DNA from: Opeltia flavorubescens
Lineage: Eukaryota > Ascomycota > Lecanoromycetes > Teloschistales > Teloschistaceae
DNA: 64,000 bases
Assembly: GCA_000442125.1 (NCBI GenBank)
Contig: KE546971.1
Coordinates: 126,583-190,582 of the forward strand
Direction of reading: 5' to 3'
Below the pieces are notes generated by a model. The model had not been told where the DNA came from and made no database searches. It was given only the letters and a program-made list of their open reading frames with translations. A program made the translations under genes and the position numbers. Shown here one piece after another: positions 1 to 11,687 of this stretch. Every line of letters begins with the position of its first letter. The stretch's first letter is position 1.

Positions 1-1241
1 GCTCTTGCATGTAGCCATCGCCCAAGACAAAGTAGCTGACCAGCTTTGTCAAAGTGTTCCGCTGGGGTAATCAGCAGGGTTTCACTGATGACTTCTATAG
101 CATCATCAAGATCTTCCATTGAGCCACTACGCTTGAAGCGTGTGCCGAGCCAATTCGAAAGTCGCCGTAAAGAAAGAGCTAAGTCTGCGTGATCTGGCGG
201 TGTGATTTCTACTGCCTTACGTGTCACTTCAATGGCTCTATGAAGGTCTTCGACCGATTGATTCTGTCTTGACCTAATCCCTAGCCAGAGCCCCAGATTT
301 GTCAAATAAGCGGCTCGGCTAGGATAGAAATCCGACGGGAGGGCTGAGATGGACTTTTCGATATTCTCTATCGCGCCATTGATGTCTTCACTCGCTCCAG
401 ATCGCCTGAACCGTCTGCCAAGCCAATTTCCAAGGTTATGTCGATGCGCCGCTGCTGCGTAGGGATCGTCATCCGTCGAAGTAGTTTCCACCGACTCCTC
501 AGCGATCTGGACCGCGCCGTCAAGATCCTCCGTTGAAGATTGTCTCTCAAACCGTGCTGCAAGCCAATGTCCAAGATTGTTGAGAAGAGCGGCTCGATTA
601 GGGTAGTCGGATGAAGTGGACTTGATTGACTCATAGGAGATCTCCACCGCGCGGTTCAAATCATCCAGGATCCCTGTCTGCTCATAACGTGTGCCAATGT
701 GGTTTCCAAAATTAGACAGATAAAGAGCTCGGTTGGGATGCTCTACAGGAACACTGAGGACTGCATCCTCGGCAGTTTTAATACTCTCGTTCAGGTCTTC
801 CATGGATCGAGTCTCCTCGAAACGACCGTACAGAGCCAACCCAAGATTATTCAAGTAACTAGCTCGCTCAGAATCCTCCGATGGGACGGATCTCACTAAC
901 TCTCGATTCATTCTTACCGCGCGATCGATGTCTTTCATGGCTCTAAACCGCTCAAAGCGTTCGTAGGACCATCGCCCTAGAGCTTCGAGGCGATTGGTGC
1001 GATCAATATGGTCTAATGGTGTATATTTGATCGTTTTCTCAGCGACTTCGATAGATCGCTCACGATCGTCCAACGATCCAGTCATTTGGGAGCGTCGGAC
1101 AAGCAGTGACCCCAGATCCGTGAGTATGTCGGATAGATCAGGGTGGTTTGATGGAATCACATTTACTGCATCCTCGGCGAGCTTAACGGCACGATTCAAA
1201 GCTTCGATACCGTCTAAGTGCTCCATTGATGGGCGGTCCAT
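1..1241 (-). CDS. TPR-repeat protein, N-terminal part (runs off left edge; possibly TPR-CHAT)
   Basis: One uninterrupted reading frame on the minus strand runs from an ATG at 1241 (MDRPSMEHLD) to the window edge, about 413 codons. It is made of about ten repeats of roughly 42 residues with the pattern M-E-D-L-(D/N)-x-A-(I/V)-x ... R-A-x-x-L-x-N-L-G-x-W-L-x-x-R-(F/Y)-E-R. This is the degenerate tetratricopeptide array that precedes the CHAT (caspase-like) protease domain in many fungal proteins. The C-terminal half is outside the window, so the CHAT domain is an inference and not seen. An in-frame stop lies five codons upstream of the chosen ATG, which supports this start unless there is an upstream exon. 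A role in protein-protein recognition or regulated cell death would be a family-level guess. Confidence 0.8.
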   Translation of the reverse strand, partial: MDRPSMEHLDGIEALNRAVKLAEDAVNVIPSNHPDLSDILTDLGSLLVRRSQMTGSLDDRERSIEVAEKTIKYTPLDHIDRTNRLEALGRWSYERFERFRAMKDIDRAVRMNRELVRSVPSEDSERASYLNNLGLALYGRFEETRSMEDLNESIKTAEDAVLSVPVEHPNRALYLSNFGNHIGTRYEQTGILDDLNRAVEISYESIKSTSSDYPNRAALLNNLGHWLAARFERQSSTEDLDGAVQIAEESVETTSTDDDPYAAAAHRHNLGNWLGRRFRRSGASEDINGAIENIEKSISALPSDFYPSRAAYLTNLGLWLGIRSRQNQSVEDLHRAIEVTRKAVEITPPDHADLALSLRRLSNWLGTRFKRSGSMEDLDDAIEVISETLLITPAEHFDKAGQLLCLGRWLHAR

Positions 1242-1830
1242 GACATTCGGGTATGATCAACGTAACATGCAGATATAGACTTGACTGTTTTTTGTCAAAC
1301 GGAGCCAATGTATACTATTTTTGGAAGGACAGTTCTAAGAAGATAGGAACTGAACCTCACGGCAGGAAAAGAAGAACGAGAAAGTTGTGGCGGTCAACGC
1401 ACATTATCATAGCCTTGCAGCCTAAGAAAACTGTTCGGAAGCGGCACTGCTATCACCGCCAAGCCGATTCCGAACAATTTTCGTGAATATTACTCGCATA
1501 AACATTCAACATTGCTGCAAGATCGACATGTATCGATACTAACGAAGGGTCATGAGATAAGCAGAAAAACAGAGTCTCTACATAATCGTTCTGGTCTTCC
1601 ATTCTTTTACACATGAAGGTGTTTCATTTTCTTTGACTTCTTGTATTTCTTCCAATTCCATTGGTATGTCTCCGAATCGCTTGTCCGCTAATTCTATGAC
1701 ATGGTGTCCATTTCTTTCTCGATCATTTGATCAATGCATGAATTCGCTGCTTATTTTTTATCAGCTCAACGAACCGGTTAGCGTCTATTGACAGCTTTAT
1801 GAACGCTCGCCTGTTACGTTGCGCAAGGCT
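1242..1830. other. intergenic, no gene seen
   Basis: This holds the upstream region of the TPR gene and the 3' flank of the DUF6594 gene. Short open frames here look like chance. Confidence 0.5.
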
Positions 1831-2884
1831 TCAACTTCGACCCGTATTACCAGACATGAATACAACTAAAAGAGCAGCATATCTTTCCCATAATGATCAG
1901 CAAATTTCCCAATTGCACGCGAGATATTCAGTAAGCTCCCGCGAAAGACAGTGACTACCCGCCGTGAATCCTATGGGACTTTATACTTACGTCGCGCCGG
2001 CCACGAAAATCTCGGCCATTTTTGCATGCATCAAGTCGGATAGTATGGTGACGAACGTGCCGGAGGCTAACATGATGCAGAAAAGTTGCAAGGCTACTCC
2101 TTGAATCGCGTGCACGATTATTACTGGCACCAGCAGTAATGCGATGAGGAGCCAAGTGACCAGCAAACGGGCGACCGCCCTGATTGTTACTCCATCGAAG
2201 ATAAAGACATGCTCGTCTTGAGACACAGTAGCGGAAATTGGCTATATCGTGGGCTGGGCGTCAAGAAGGTGATCATGATAACATGGCGGGTGACGGTCTT
2301 GGGCACGTACTTTTTGCAGATAGTGACAAACTCGCACGCACATCCGCTCTACCAGTGATTCAACGATTCTCAAATCAGAGCCATCGGGACCTCTGGGAGC
2401 GCAAAGGTCTTTCTCGAACAAGAAGCTTGCTTCTTGGCGGCAGATGCTTCCCGTTCCTTCAACCCAGTTAATCAGACTGGAGCGGTCTCTCGTTGTAGCA
2501 GCTGGGAGCTGTAGTATACGAGCATTCCGCTCCACAAGCGCGTCTATGTACTATTAGCTTTAATACAGATCAGGATCGCGAGGAATCTTGGTCACCGTAA
2601 TCTGCTAATGCGCTATCCAACTCAGAAAGCAAACTCTGCCTTTCGGTATTGGCATCCCTGCGAAGGCTACCAAGGAATATCAGCCGCGGTTCTTCTCGAT
2701 CCAAAATTTGAAGCTTCTCTTCGAGCACAGAAACACGATCTTGTTTTAATAGGAGCAGCCGAGCACGCGCAACGGTGAATTTGCGGGATAGATTAAATGC
2801 TGGGTGAGCTCCGATAAGGGCTGAGAAGCGTGGGTAACCCGAAGGATGATTTTCGACTGAGTCTTGGTCAAAATGGTATTTCAT
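1831..2884 (-). CDS. DUF6594 membrane protein
   Basis: Four exons fit a 267-residue protein: 2884..2596, 2543..2307, 2216..1991 and 1882..1831, with phases 1, 1 and 2. The N-terminal half has the DUF6594 signature: a GYPRFSALI motif, then R-A-R-L-L-L-L-K-Q-D, an L-x-x-L-D-R-E-E-P stretch, R-R-D-A-N-x-E-R and ALADYDALVERNARIL across intron 1. The C-terminal exons give a long hydrophobic region (VARLLVTWLLIALLLVPVII, then VALQLFCIMLASGTFVTIL) and a final AEIFVAGATYAALLVVF helix, so two or three membrane segments close to the C-terminus. The start at 2884 (MKYHFDQ) was chosen because residues further upstream do not resemble the family. The donor of exon 2 could also be at 2310. Function unknown. 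These proteins are abundant in filamentous fungi and often sit near STAND/NLR and CHAT genes. Confidence 0.75.
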
Positions 2885-3583
2885 GTCTTGAGGGAGAGTT
2901 TTGCAGTTACTGTACGTCGTGTTGATCACCGCTGACGGCTGTCTCCCGCTGGAAATAGCGTTGTTCCAAAGTCTTTGCACAAGTTTGCAGCCAGCAGAGA
3001 TCCAGTCCTTGCGCCATATTCTCACCGCAGCACGAAAACTTCGAGCTACACGTTTTCGCGTTAAGGTCTCTGACAAGATGGAACCGGCAGTCCGTGAGAA
3101 GACTTACTATCAATAGGAAGGATCGAATTACTCATCGTGGCTCGATGTCGTTGTCTTCAAGATCCTACCTCTGGAAATTTTGCATCTATATCTGCAGCAG
3201 CCGGAAGCTCTTTTGTGACTGATCGCAATTCTTGTAGAAACCAACTGCAAGAGCCATGGTATGCTACGTTCCGCATCCTGTATCGAAAAGCTTAACGCCC
3301 GGCCATGCGCTGCATTGAAATCAAAGCAGCAAAACAGAATTAAGTGCACCCCTCCAATTTTCCACCGTATGATCTCACACTGCAGATGAGGCTCAACGCA
3401 CAAGGCTGTGACAAGGCTCGAAAAGAGGACCGTTGCTGCCTGATCTTCGCCCAAGCACCTTTTGTCCATCCATCCATCCCCCAACATAGATCATAATTCA
3501 ATTAATCAGTTTTTCCCAGCACCAGATAGCTAAGTAAGCTCCCCTCAGCGCATCTTCCACCGCAACACAGCAGACTGCTACAA
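2885..3583. other. intergenic, no gene supported
   Basis: A 119-codon open frame on the minus strand (3128..3487) shows no recognisable family, no splice context and no low-complexity pattern typical of coding sequence, so I do not call it. Confidence 0.4.
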
Positions 3584-4133
3584 ATGGATAAACCAAAATC
3601 TACACATTCAAGCTCGGCTGGAAATCAACATCCGCAGTAAGTAACTTACTACCATCATCACCCGCTCTCCTTTTCTCCCAAGCGCACACCTTGCGCAGCT
3701 TCCGAACCAAACCTGAAAAAAAACCCGACCATCAGTATCACCTTCCCAGACACAGACCCCGAGCCCACCGGCAGCCGCCCTTTCGTCGCCAAAAGTACTT
3801 CCGTATGACCAGTTTTCCTTTTCTTCTCTTTTCCTCCTTCTACCCATCCCGCACAAACTTTGTAACGATCCTAGCCGTTTCTCCACCCCTAAGATGGAAA
3901 TTGGCCGATCACTAATCTTTTGGGGTTGGATAAAGCCACCGTCTTTCCAGACAAATGATACTGTGTACATCAAGGGTACGGCGACTTCACCTCAACAAGG
4001 CCCGTTTCTGGTTGCAAGAGTGGGTACTGCGGAGACGGGTGGTGGGGTGAAGGGGTATATCCTCAGTCGAGAGGATGGGACGGTGGTGCTTGGAGGGAGG
4101 GAGGTTGAGGAGGGGGAATTAGTTAGGGGATGA
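3584..4133 (+). CDS. small protein with SH3-like C-terminal half, unknown function
   Basis: A three-exon model closes in frame: 3584..3636 (MDKPKSTHSS start, donor GTAAGT), 3736..3802 (acceptor ATCAG, donor GTATGA) and 3951..4133 (acceptor TTTCCAG), giving 100 residues. The last exon is the convincing part. It reads NDTVYIKG, then QQGPFLVARV, a glycine-rich turn, YILSREDGTVV and EVEEGELV, like a small five-strand beta barrel found at the end of many short hypothetical proteins of this fungal group. The middle exon gives ITFPDTDPEPTGSRPFVAK. The first intron acceptor is uncertain because an upstream AG (after CCCAAG) would keep a longer middle exon but does not match the phase of exon 1. I do not recognise a function. 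Confidence 0.45.
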
Positions 4134-5905
4134 GAAGGGGGAGGGGTGGGCGGGTGGAGATAAGTCGATGGGAGAATGTTGTCCACAGGGATGGGGGTTT
4201 TTGCCAACGCTCGTAGTGCTATCTGACCTGTACCTGGATGTTTTCGATATTAAGATGGGATTGTGATGTATTCCCCACCCCTTCCTCCGCCAAAAAAGAG
4301 TAAAAAAAAAAGCCGGATTAAAGGGTTTAGTATACTCCCACCATACAAAACCTTCCTTATATACTCGCTCATTAAAAAAGGGATATCTATACTTTCTCAT
4401 CCGCCTTCTCTCTCTCAATATTCAGCATGTAGCAGTCGCGCTAATAATGGAACAAATTTCAAGGTTTCCAATAGGGTTATGTAATTCTACCATCATGTCT
4501 ACCCACTTCTTCAAAAACTAACCCATATGTGTTTTCCAACATCAAATGAAGTAAACAACCTTACTCCCCTTCTCTTCCTATCCTATTTGATTAGGCAAAA
4601 ACGTGAGTGGTATATATACCCCTTTATTCCTCGTGAAGCGTTGTTTTCCCGGCCGGTATATTTTGTATTTGCTCTTTTCGTTTCCTAATCTCTCTCTCTC
4701 GTATTTTGCTGAGGATTGCTTGCTATTGCTGAGAGGAATGATCGTAGGTATACTACTGATGTCTATATCTTTTGAAATTATATATATTTAGCCGTACTGT
4801 TGTCTTTGGGGTTGTCTTGACACTGTGAGCTGATCATTCGTGATTTTTGGGAATCACTAAGTTTTTTTCCTCCTGGGGAGAGAAGTGATGGAAAAGAGGG
4901 GTAGGGTAGAAACTTGGATTGGGTGATTCATCGCATCTATCTGAAGAGAGGTGTTTACTCGGCTTCCCTCGTCGGATACCGATTATCTCTAGATATCAAT
5001 CTCCCGCTGCTACTTTCATGGTCAAGGCGGCGGTGTGGTTCTGATCGTTAGCTTCAGAGTAAGTCGATCAATGGGCAGATAATGCGGGTTTTGTTTTTGT
5101 TTTTCTCCTGGGATTGTGATTACGGTCATCGCATATTGAGTACCCGGTACTAAGTCTGCTATATTGATCTTTACAAGTTCCACGGAAGATGGAGTAATAT
5201 AGCACATATCTCTAAGCCTATTATCCGATGATTATCGGCTTTGGCATTTTAGTCTTGTCCAAGCGCGAGAATTCACAGTCATCCTGGTTAGCTTCCTTAT
5301 CTGTGTGCTCCCTGGTAAGAATTGAAACAGATTTTCTCGGCGGCAGCCATATAGTCGGAGCTGGTCTGATTTCGGAAAGCTGATTATCCTCAATCGGAGA
5401 ACGGTAGATCTTCTTCTGCGATATAGTGCGTTGGTTGTCGTCGTCATACGCAACGTCTCCCTAGCGTGTACCTTGTTCATAGCAATAAGAAAGGAGAAGC
5501 CAAAATACTTCTCATAGGGTGAATGGCTACTGATGATCTGGTAGAGAGTTCGATTTTGCAATCGTCTAGGTTCGAGATGGCTTGCTATAGTCCATGTTAT
5601 TGGATTCAATCGATATTCTAAGGAACTTCCGCTGTCGGGCTATAGTAATTTAGATACTAGAGAAGCTCAATATGGTGATTAGATAAGGGAAAATCAATTG
5701 AAATGAATCATTATGTGGGACGATGCTGGTGAGTCCAATGGTCGGATGATCACTTGGGGTGTATTATTTCATCATAGTCAGGCATTTATGCGGGAACAAA
5801 GACTCAATTGTGATGTATGTAAAGACAATCGCTCAATGCTATGGTTTGAAAATTCGGGCCTGAATTCTCTTGAAAAAGGTAACATAATGTCAACCAAACC
5901 GATAC
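4134..5905. other. intergenic, no gene seen
   Basis: This is about 1.8 kb of AT-rich sequence with many short homopolymer and pyrimidine runs. The open frames are short, and no family motif or plausible spliced gene could be read on either strand. Confidence 0.5.
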
Positions 5906-8900
5906 CTAGACATCGTCTACAAGACTCTTCGACAGCGCAGTGTCCCTCATCTCCCCCTCACAATCCTTCAACCAACCTTCCGACTTCATCCGATCCGGGT
6001 GACCTTCATCAAGTACTTTCCGTCTCATCTCAACAACACGCTTCATCATCTGGATCGCAGCATCCCGACGTCCGAGATCCCAATAAATAGTAGCAAGGTT
6101 AGACTCCGACGTCAACATATCCAGATGATATGCCGGTAAAACCCTTCTCTGAATCTCCACAACCTTCTCTTGCAGATACAAAGCATCTTCAATCCGTCCA
6201 TTAGCTTGATACGTGCTCGCCAGCTCCCGTTGCGATCTTAGGCGATCCGGATGATCTTCCGCCAAAACCCGCTCCCTGATCCTGAGTACTTCCTTGTGTA
6301 TGTGGAGCGCTTTTTCAAATTGTGCATTGTCGTTGTACAAAATCGCCAGCGCATCTTGTGACTCAAGGCGATCCGGATGATCTTCTCTGAGTGTCCGCTC
6401 TTCTATCCTGACCACCTTTTCCAAGAGTGAGATTGCCTCCTTGATCTGTCCGCTTGCACCGTATGCCCTTGCTAGATCATGCTGCGATGCTAGGAGATCC
6501 GCATGTGTTTCATCAAGTATTTGCTCCTCGGCTTCGACGACATTTTCGAGTAGCGATACCGCTTCCTGGCTCTGGCCATTCGCAAGACACCCTTTGGCTA
6601 ACATGTGCTGGGAACACAATAGAGAAGGATGATATCGATGGAGTAATTCCTTACTGATCTGAACAATTTCTCTTAATAGAGATACTCCTTCCTTGGTTTG
6701 TTTATTTTCCAAATAAAAACATGCCAGATTATGCTGGGCCATCAGTAATCCTGGATTTATCTCAGCGTGCATTTTTTCCCCATTTTTGACCACTCGCTCC
6801 ATCAGAGAAATCGCTTCTTTGGTCTGTCCATTGGTATCGTATGCCATTGCGAGCTGAATTTGTGAGTACAATCGATCCTCATCCTCGTTATTTTGAGCCT
6901 GCTCTTTGATTTGGTCTACCTGCTCGAGTAAAGAGACCGCCTCCGGGAATTTACCTCGGCGCCTTAGATTAGAGGCATTCAAGCTGCATACTGGAAGCCA
7001 GCTAGGATCCACGACTGACCGATCGAGATTCAGGTACTTCATCAGGCTGGACATCAGCCCCGAAAGCTTCACATCATCCTTCATGCCGTTGTGTAGTTCC
7101 CATCCGCAAGCTAACAAAATGCACGTAATTTTCCTGGGCGGCTTCGATGTGAAGATGCCGCGTAGGTCTCTCGAAACCAGTGCCTCTAGGTGAGGACGGA
7201 GTTGTCGTCGTTGCCTCTGCCAAATATCTCCATCGTAGAAGGAGAGACCTACTAAGCACCCTGCTATGAGCCAAGCACTATCCTGCGCTGTGGCATCAAG
7301 GCGATCCTGCGCCCATACATTAGTCAATGGATGCATTGACACGCTCATGAAACCGTGATAAGTGTTGGTCGACACAAGCGAGAAAGCTTTCAGAAGCGAG
7401 ACAGCCTCGAGCAACCGGAAAGAGTCCCATTCTGCTGAATCTGCTTGGACGAACGGTGGTAGATGAGAAATATGCCACCGACTCATTTTCTCCAGGTAAT
7501 CGTTATATTCACTGTTTGAACCCAGTATGTCTCGTGCACCCTTCCATCCTGCTTCAAAAAGTGGCAAGGGTAGCCGGCTTGCTGCAAAGATGCCCAAGAT
7601 TGGGAGCAACTCCAATGCATCTTCAGCCGCCTCCGTTTGTTGTGCCTGGAGCAGGTCAGCCGAAGCTTCAAAAGTCGCGTAGACGTCCCGGTAGCGAGAC
7701 TGAGCTTGGCGAGGATGATATTTGAGCAGTCTTTTCCGCTGATGGTCGAAGACTCGGGGGTAGTCTGCCAGTGAGCAGTGGCCGTGCGAGATATAGGTTC
7801 CGGCCTGAATCAGTGCAAGTGGGTGTGATCCTAGCAGGCCGCAGACACGACGAGCGTCTGGTTCAAGCAGATCTGTTTGTTCTGGAACCACTTTGGCCGC
7901 GCGGAGTAACAGGTCTAAAGCGTCCTTGTCGGGAAGACCTTCCAGCTCAATCGGCCGTGTATTGGTGTATTGGTGACATTCCGCATTGCGTGATGTCATC
8001 ATCACAACGCCCGACGAACTCACTGGAAAGTAGCATTGGTAGTCCACCTCAGGGTCATCGGCGTTGTCTAGCACGAGTAACCAGGGATGATTTACATTAG
8101 CTAAACCTTGACGAGCCTCGCCCATTGACTGTGCAGGGAGTCCAAGTCTGCTGGCAATGTTCAAGAAGTCAGCCTCAGCCGATGCTGGGGTACTGACGTC
8201 GACCCAGAAAACGCCCCAGAAACTGTTCAGAGTCAGCGAAACGGTGTCTAAAAGTTGAAATTGTCACCAGTCACATTTTACGGACACGCCGGGCCAGCTG
8301 TAGGCAGATTTCGCTTTTGCCTTGGGCTCCCATACCGGAGATGACGATGTTGCAGGTGTCTGAGCGTGAAGGGGTTTGGATTGCGTCTCTAACAGTGGCT
8401 TCTAGCTCTAAAAGAATTTCTTCCCGGCCGGTGAACAGCGTGTTGGTTGGCCGATATATCATCCAATGGACGTTGCATGGTTGCGTAACAAAACCTATCA
8501 CAGTAAGCTCGTATTTTTAATCCTGTAAATAGATCACCCTGATACAGACTTTGGTCCTCCTGGTTGATCCCCTGCTTCAGCAATCTGTCGATCATTATTC
8601 GGAGCTCTTCATGGCGTTTCACCGCGTCTGATACTGCTTAGCGTACCGATAGAATCAGCAGGAATACGTAGCTCACCAGTCGAATCAAACACTTGGCCGA
8701 TACTCTTGCATGCGTTATCTTCCTGCCGGATCGTCGCCAGGACCGTTGAAAGATCATCAAGTCGGGGTATAGAACGCCAGAACCGTACTATTGTCAGATT
8801 AGTCCTAGCACAGAGAGATAAGAGAGTTTCGGGACACTTGCACATGGTGTTACGCTGATAATAACCCGCAGCAGAGATCTGATAGCAAATGATATGTTTA

Positions 8901-9747
8901 TACATGCTGACCAGAAGACGTTCGAACTCATGTTTCAGTGTTGTTCCCGGTCGTGACGCATACAAGACTTCTATCTGCTGATAACGAGCCATGATGGTCA
9001 CAAGCTCTTCCACGCCTGCTACAATGGTCGCATACTCCTCAAAGTCATTGACAAAGGTCTAAATATGCAAGTCAGCATTGTCGAGAACACGCGAAAAAAG
9101 AAGGCGACAACAGTTTTACAGCGGAGAAGCCCCTGGTGCTGATCTGACGAGGGAGGAAATCTCACCTGTAACAATACACAGAAGCCAGCCAAAGGAAGCC
9201 CGACATGGACAGGATCGATGTTGCTCACGGGTATCATAACGTTTTTGAACNCCATCACCCCGTTAAGTAGGCGGTTCAGCTGATCACGAACAACGATCTC
9301 ACGATTGCCTTTGATAATCTTCCATCTTTTCGCCTCTAATGCTCGTTGATTATTCCTGGTGGCGTGTAAAAGCTGTTCGGCAAAGTCGGTTTCCCCATTC
9401 TCTGCAGCGGCATCTCGGATACCCGATATCTTGTCGGCAATTGATGGATCGACCTTCTCTAAGGAGTCGATGGCGAGTTGCCAATAGTCTTTTTTTAGTA
9501 CATCTGTGACTGGTGACGGTACTTCGTATGATTTCCTGCTGGGATCTGGCAGCGTAATGTGAATAACGGATTCGGTACCAGAGCGACCATTGGTTCGAGG
9601 CTCAGTTTCTGCAGCAACGAAAGTAGTCGCACGTGAAAATGGGGTCGATGAGGTCACGTCTTCCTGTTTATGTTGTATCACACGAGACTCGTCACAAGCT
9701 CCACCTGTGCGTTCCTTGCGATCGGACCTTTGGAACAGTCTTTTCAT
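5906..9747 (-). CDS. NACHT_N / NB-ARC / TPR protein (fungal STAND, NLR-like)
   Basis: Five exons close in frame to 1204 residues: 9747..9166, 9058..8677, 8633..8538, 8494..8282 and 8247..5906. Residues about 90-330 carry the NACHT_N-type helical domain (P-V-H-V-G-L-P-L-A-G and the following Y-x-x-I-E-x-L-Y stretch). The NTPase follows: Walker A GMGAQGKS near residues 407-414, a FWGVFWVDVS strand, Walker B LLVLDNADDP near 481-490, then VMMTSRN (sensor) and the GLPDKDALDLLL helix, as in NB-ARC. A helical linker leads into about eight 42-residue TPR units (residues about 820-1190) with E-A-(I/V)-S-L-(L/M)-E-x-V-V helices and HP(D/S)-x-L spacers. Such proteins are signal-driven oligomerising switches, some of them in heterokaryon incompatibility. 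The ligand and effector here are unknown. The last intron (8248..8281) is only 34 nt and its acceptor is uncertain. One n base lies near 9251. Confidence 0.88.
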
Positions 9748-10410
9748 CTTGACGAAAGCGCCACCTTCAGAACAGAATCAACCGAAGAAGACGTAATTAT
9801 AAGCACAGCAACAAAGACATTGACTTCGGCAAGACTGGTCAGTTGGCTTGTCATCTTAATCAAACAAGGCTGTAGGAGAAATGGAGCAGTAGAACAGGTT
9901 GCTCCGTCAGTTCGTAGAGTGTAGAAGCCCTTTTCGGTAGTTATCTAGGTCCATCACAACAAGTACAGGTCAAAGTTTGCCGGAACGGACCTGCTGGGTA
10001 GCTNCTATGCAGAAATGAATCAAAAAGGTTGTGGAAGTTGGGAAANATGTGGGACGAGGCTCTATGCCATGAATTAAGCGCTATGCCTCTTTGGGTGCCA
10101 GTCACACATAGGCGCTCAATGAGGAAGGCGCAGCACGACACCCCGCTGGAGCCTGAAACATTGTCATTCAGTGTCTTCCACAAGCGTTGGAGAATCCCTT
10201 CCGCTGCGATGAGCATACATACATCTTGCAAAAGCAAGGCGGGCAATACCACAACCGTAGTACTCAAATCAGTTACTGTGGGACCACTATCGGCATGAAA
10301 ATTTAAAAAATTGGATGGCTGAACCCGAGAAATTCTTCCTAAACTAAACCATGAGTATTCCACAGCTCCGATAGGGATATCCATCCTACGCCAAATTCCC
10401 AAGCGCAGCC
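9748..10410. other. intergenic, no gene seen
   Basis: This lies between the NLR start and the stop of the membrane protein. It contains two ambiguous bases (near 10004 and 10047). A 157-codon minus frame here reads as untranslated sequence. Confidence 0.5.
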
Positions 10411-11687
10411 TCACGCTTCAATACCATGTTTCTCACCACCCGATATAGTGGTGACTTGCGTATCTTGTGTCTTGATCTCATAAACCCCTTTCTCAATCTC
10501 ATTCGAAGACACCAAAGTCACATCGATAGAGATCTCCTCCTTCTTATTCCCCGAAAAAAGCCGTCGATTCTCTGTTGACGGACTTGATTGCACCCTCTTC
10601 ATCGTTGCTCTTGGTGAACGAGAGCCTTGGAACAGTGGACCGAGGGTTGGGAGACAGGCAGTGATGATGGAGGCGCCGCACTCGACATATGCCCATATGA
10701 AGGCGGTTTCGGCAAGTCCTGTCGTAGTGGTCAGATTGGCCCAAAGCAAGATCTTGTTTGGAGTCTTACTTGTCTTTTGAGCGCCTGTAAGACCATGAGA
10801 CCTAAACCTGGAATTGACGGTGGCGAGTCTGACGCCGGACGAAATGAAACAGCTATTCTCTCTTTCAGTATGTGGTACAAATTTTGTTCGAGCCGGGAAA
10901 TATACAATCCTCCAAGCAGGAAAACGCCTGCAACAGCAAGTTTCTTCAATGGTCTCATATGTAGGCTTTTGATGGCGGGCATCGGCAAAGCAAGGATCCA
11001 TGCATCAAGCGCGATATCGACACAGTTCATCGTCATGATAAGTACGACTTCGCCGTGGACAAATTTCGTGTGATCGGCATTCTTCGATTGAGTTGAGCAA
11101 TAGACTATGAATGTCTGACATGCAATGTATCAGTTTTTGAAGTGTGAAAGACCAATCCGAGCTCACGAGAAACGTTGTCACCATCCATGTTGACACCGCG
11201 ATTAGGCTAGCATTGGCCCATAGGTGGAAGGGATGCAGAAAGAATATCCTCTTGTAAAATAGGACAACGGAAATCTTTATCAGACCAAAGATGAAGTGTG
11301 TGAGGATAAGTGTTGCCAGTAAGAACTAATTCTTGCGTCAGTCAAAGAGCGAAAAGCTATCTTGCAATTGGCTATCCACTTTGCTATACTCATCTCTGAT
11401 CTTTGTAGTCATGACGTCGAATGGAGTGCCAAGGATATCCGTGTAGACGGCGTAGAAATTTGAAGCAGTACAGCCCACAAGGACGACCTCGAAGAAGGCA
11501 TCAGCGGAAGCTATATGAGGAGCATAGAGCCAACGAGTACCAGGCTTGCAATAATGGTCCAATCTTCGCTTCCAAGTATGATAGCATTCTTTCTGCGTGC
11601 AAGAATGCGTAATGCGACCGCTATACTAGCGAGGACTGTAAGAACGGCGCTGGCGACAAGCACCTCTCGCGCACCCGGTGACACCAT
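10411..11687 (-). CDS. seven-helix integral membrane protein, fungal rhodopsin-like family (PF20684 type)
   Basis: Six exons fit a 337-residue protein: 11687..11541, 11487..11380, 11325..11167, 11114..10906, 10852..10770 and 10718..10411 (phases 0,0,0,2,1). Hydrophobic helices occur in order: VLVASAVLTVLASIAVALRI, then EDWTIIASL, LLATLILTHFIFGLIKISVV, LWANASLIAVSTWMVTTFL, VVLIMTMNCVDIALDAWILA, LKKLAVAGVFLLGG and the closing AYVECGASIITACLPTLGPL. The LALPMPAI, KLAV-GVF-LGG and the E-x-x-x-x-I-I-x-A-C-L-P-T-L motifs are those of the PF20684 fungal membrane proteins. There is no retinal lysine motif, so this is not an opsin. The C-terminal tail is basic then acidic and probably cytosolic. Ligand and function are unknown; the family includes CFEM-receptor-like proteins but no CFEM domain is seen here. 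Intron 5 (51 nt) is a multiple of three and stop-free, so its removal rests on family fit. Confidence 0.8.

Noticed and set aside
3128-3487. 119-codon minus frame upstream of the DUF6594 gene
   Set aside because: No resemblance to DUF6594 lead-ins or any family, and no splice sites joining it.
9941-10414. 157-codon minus frame overlapping the 3' end of the membrane-protein gene
   Set aside because: It has no family motif, contains two unknown bases and sits in the 3' flank.
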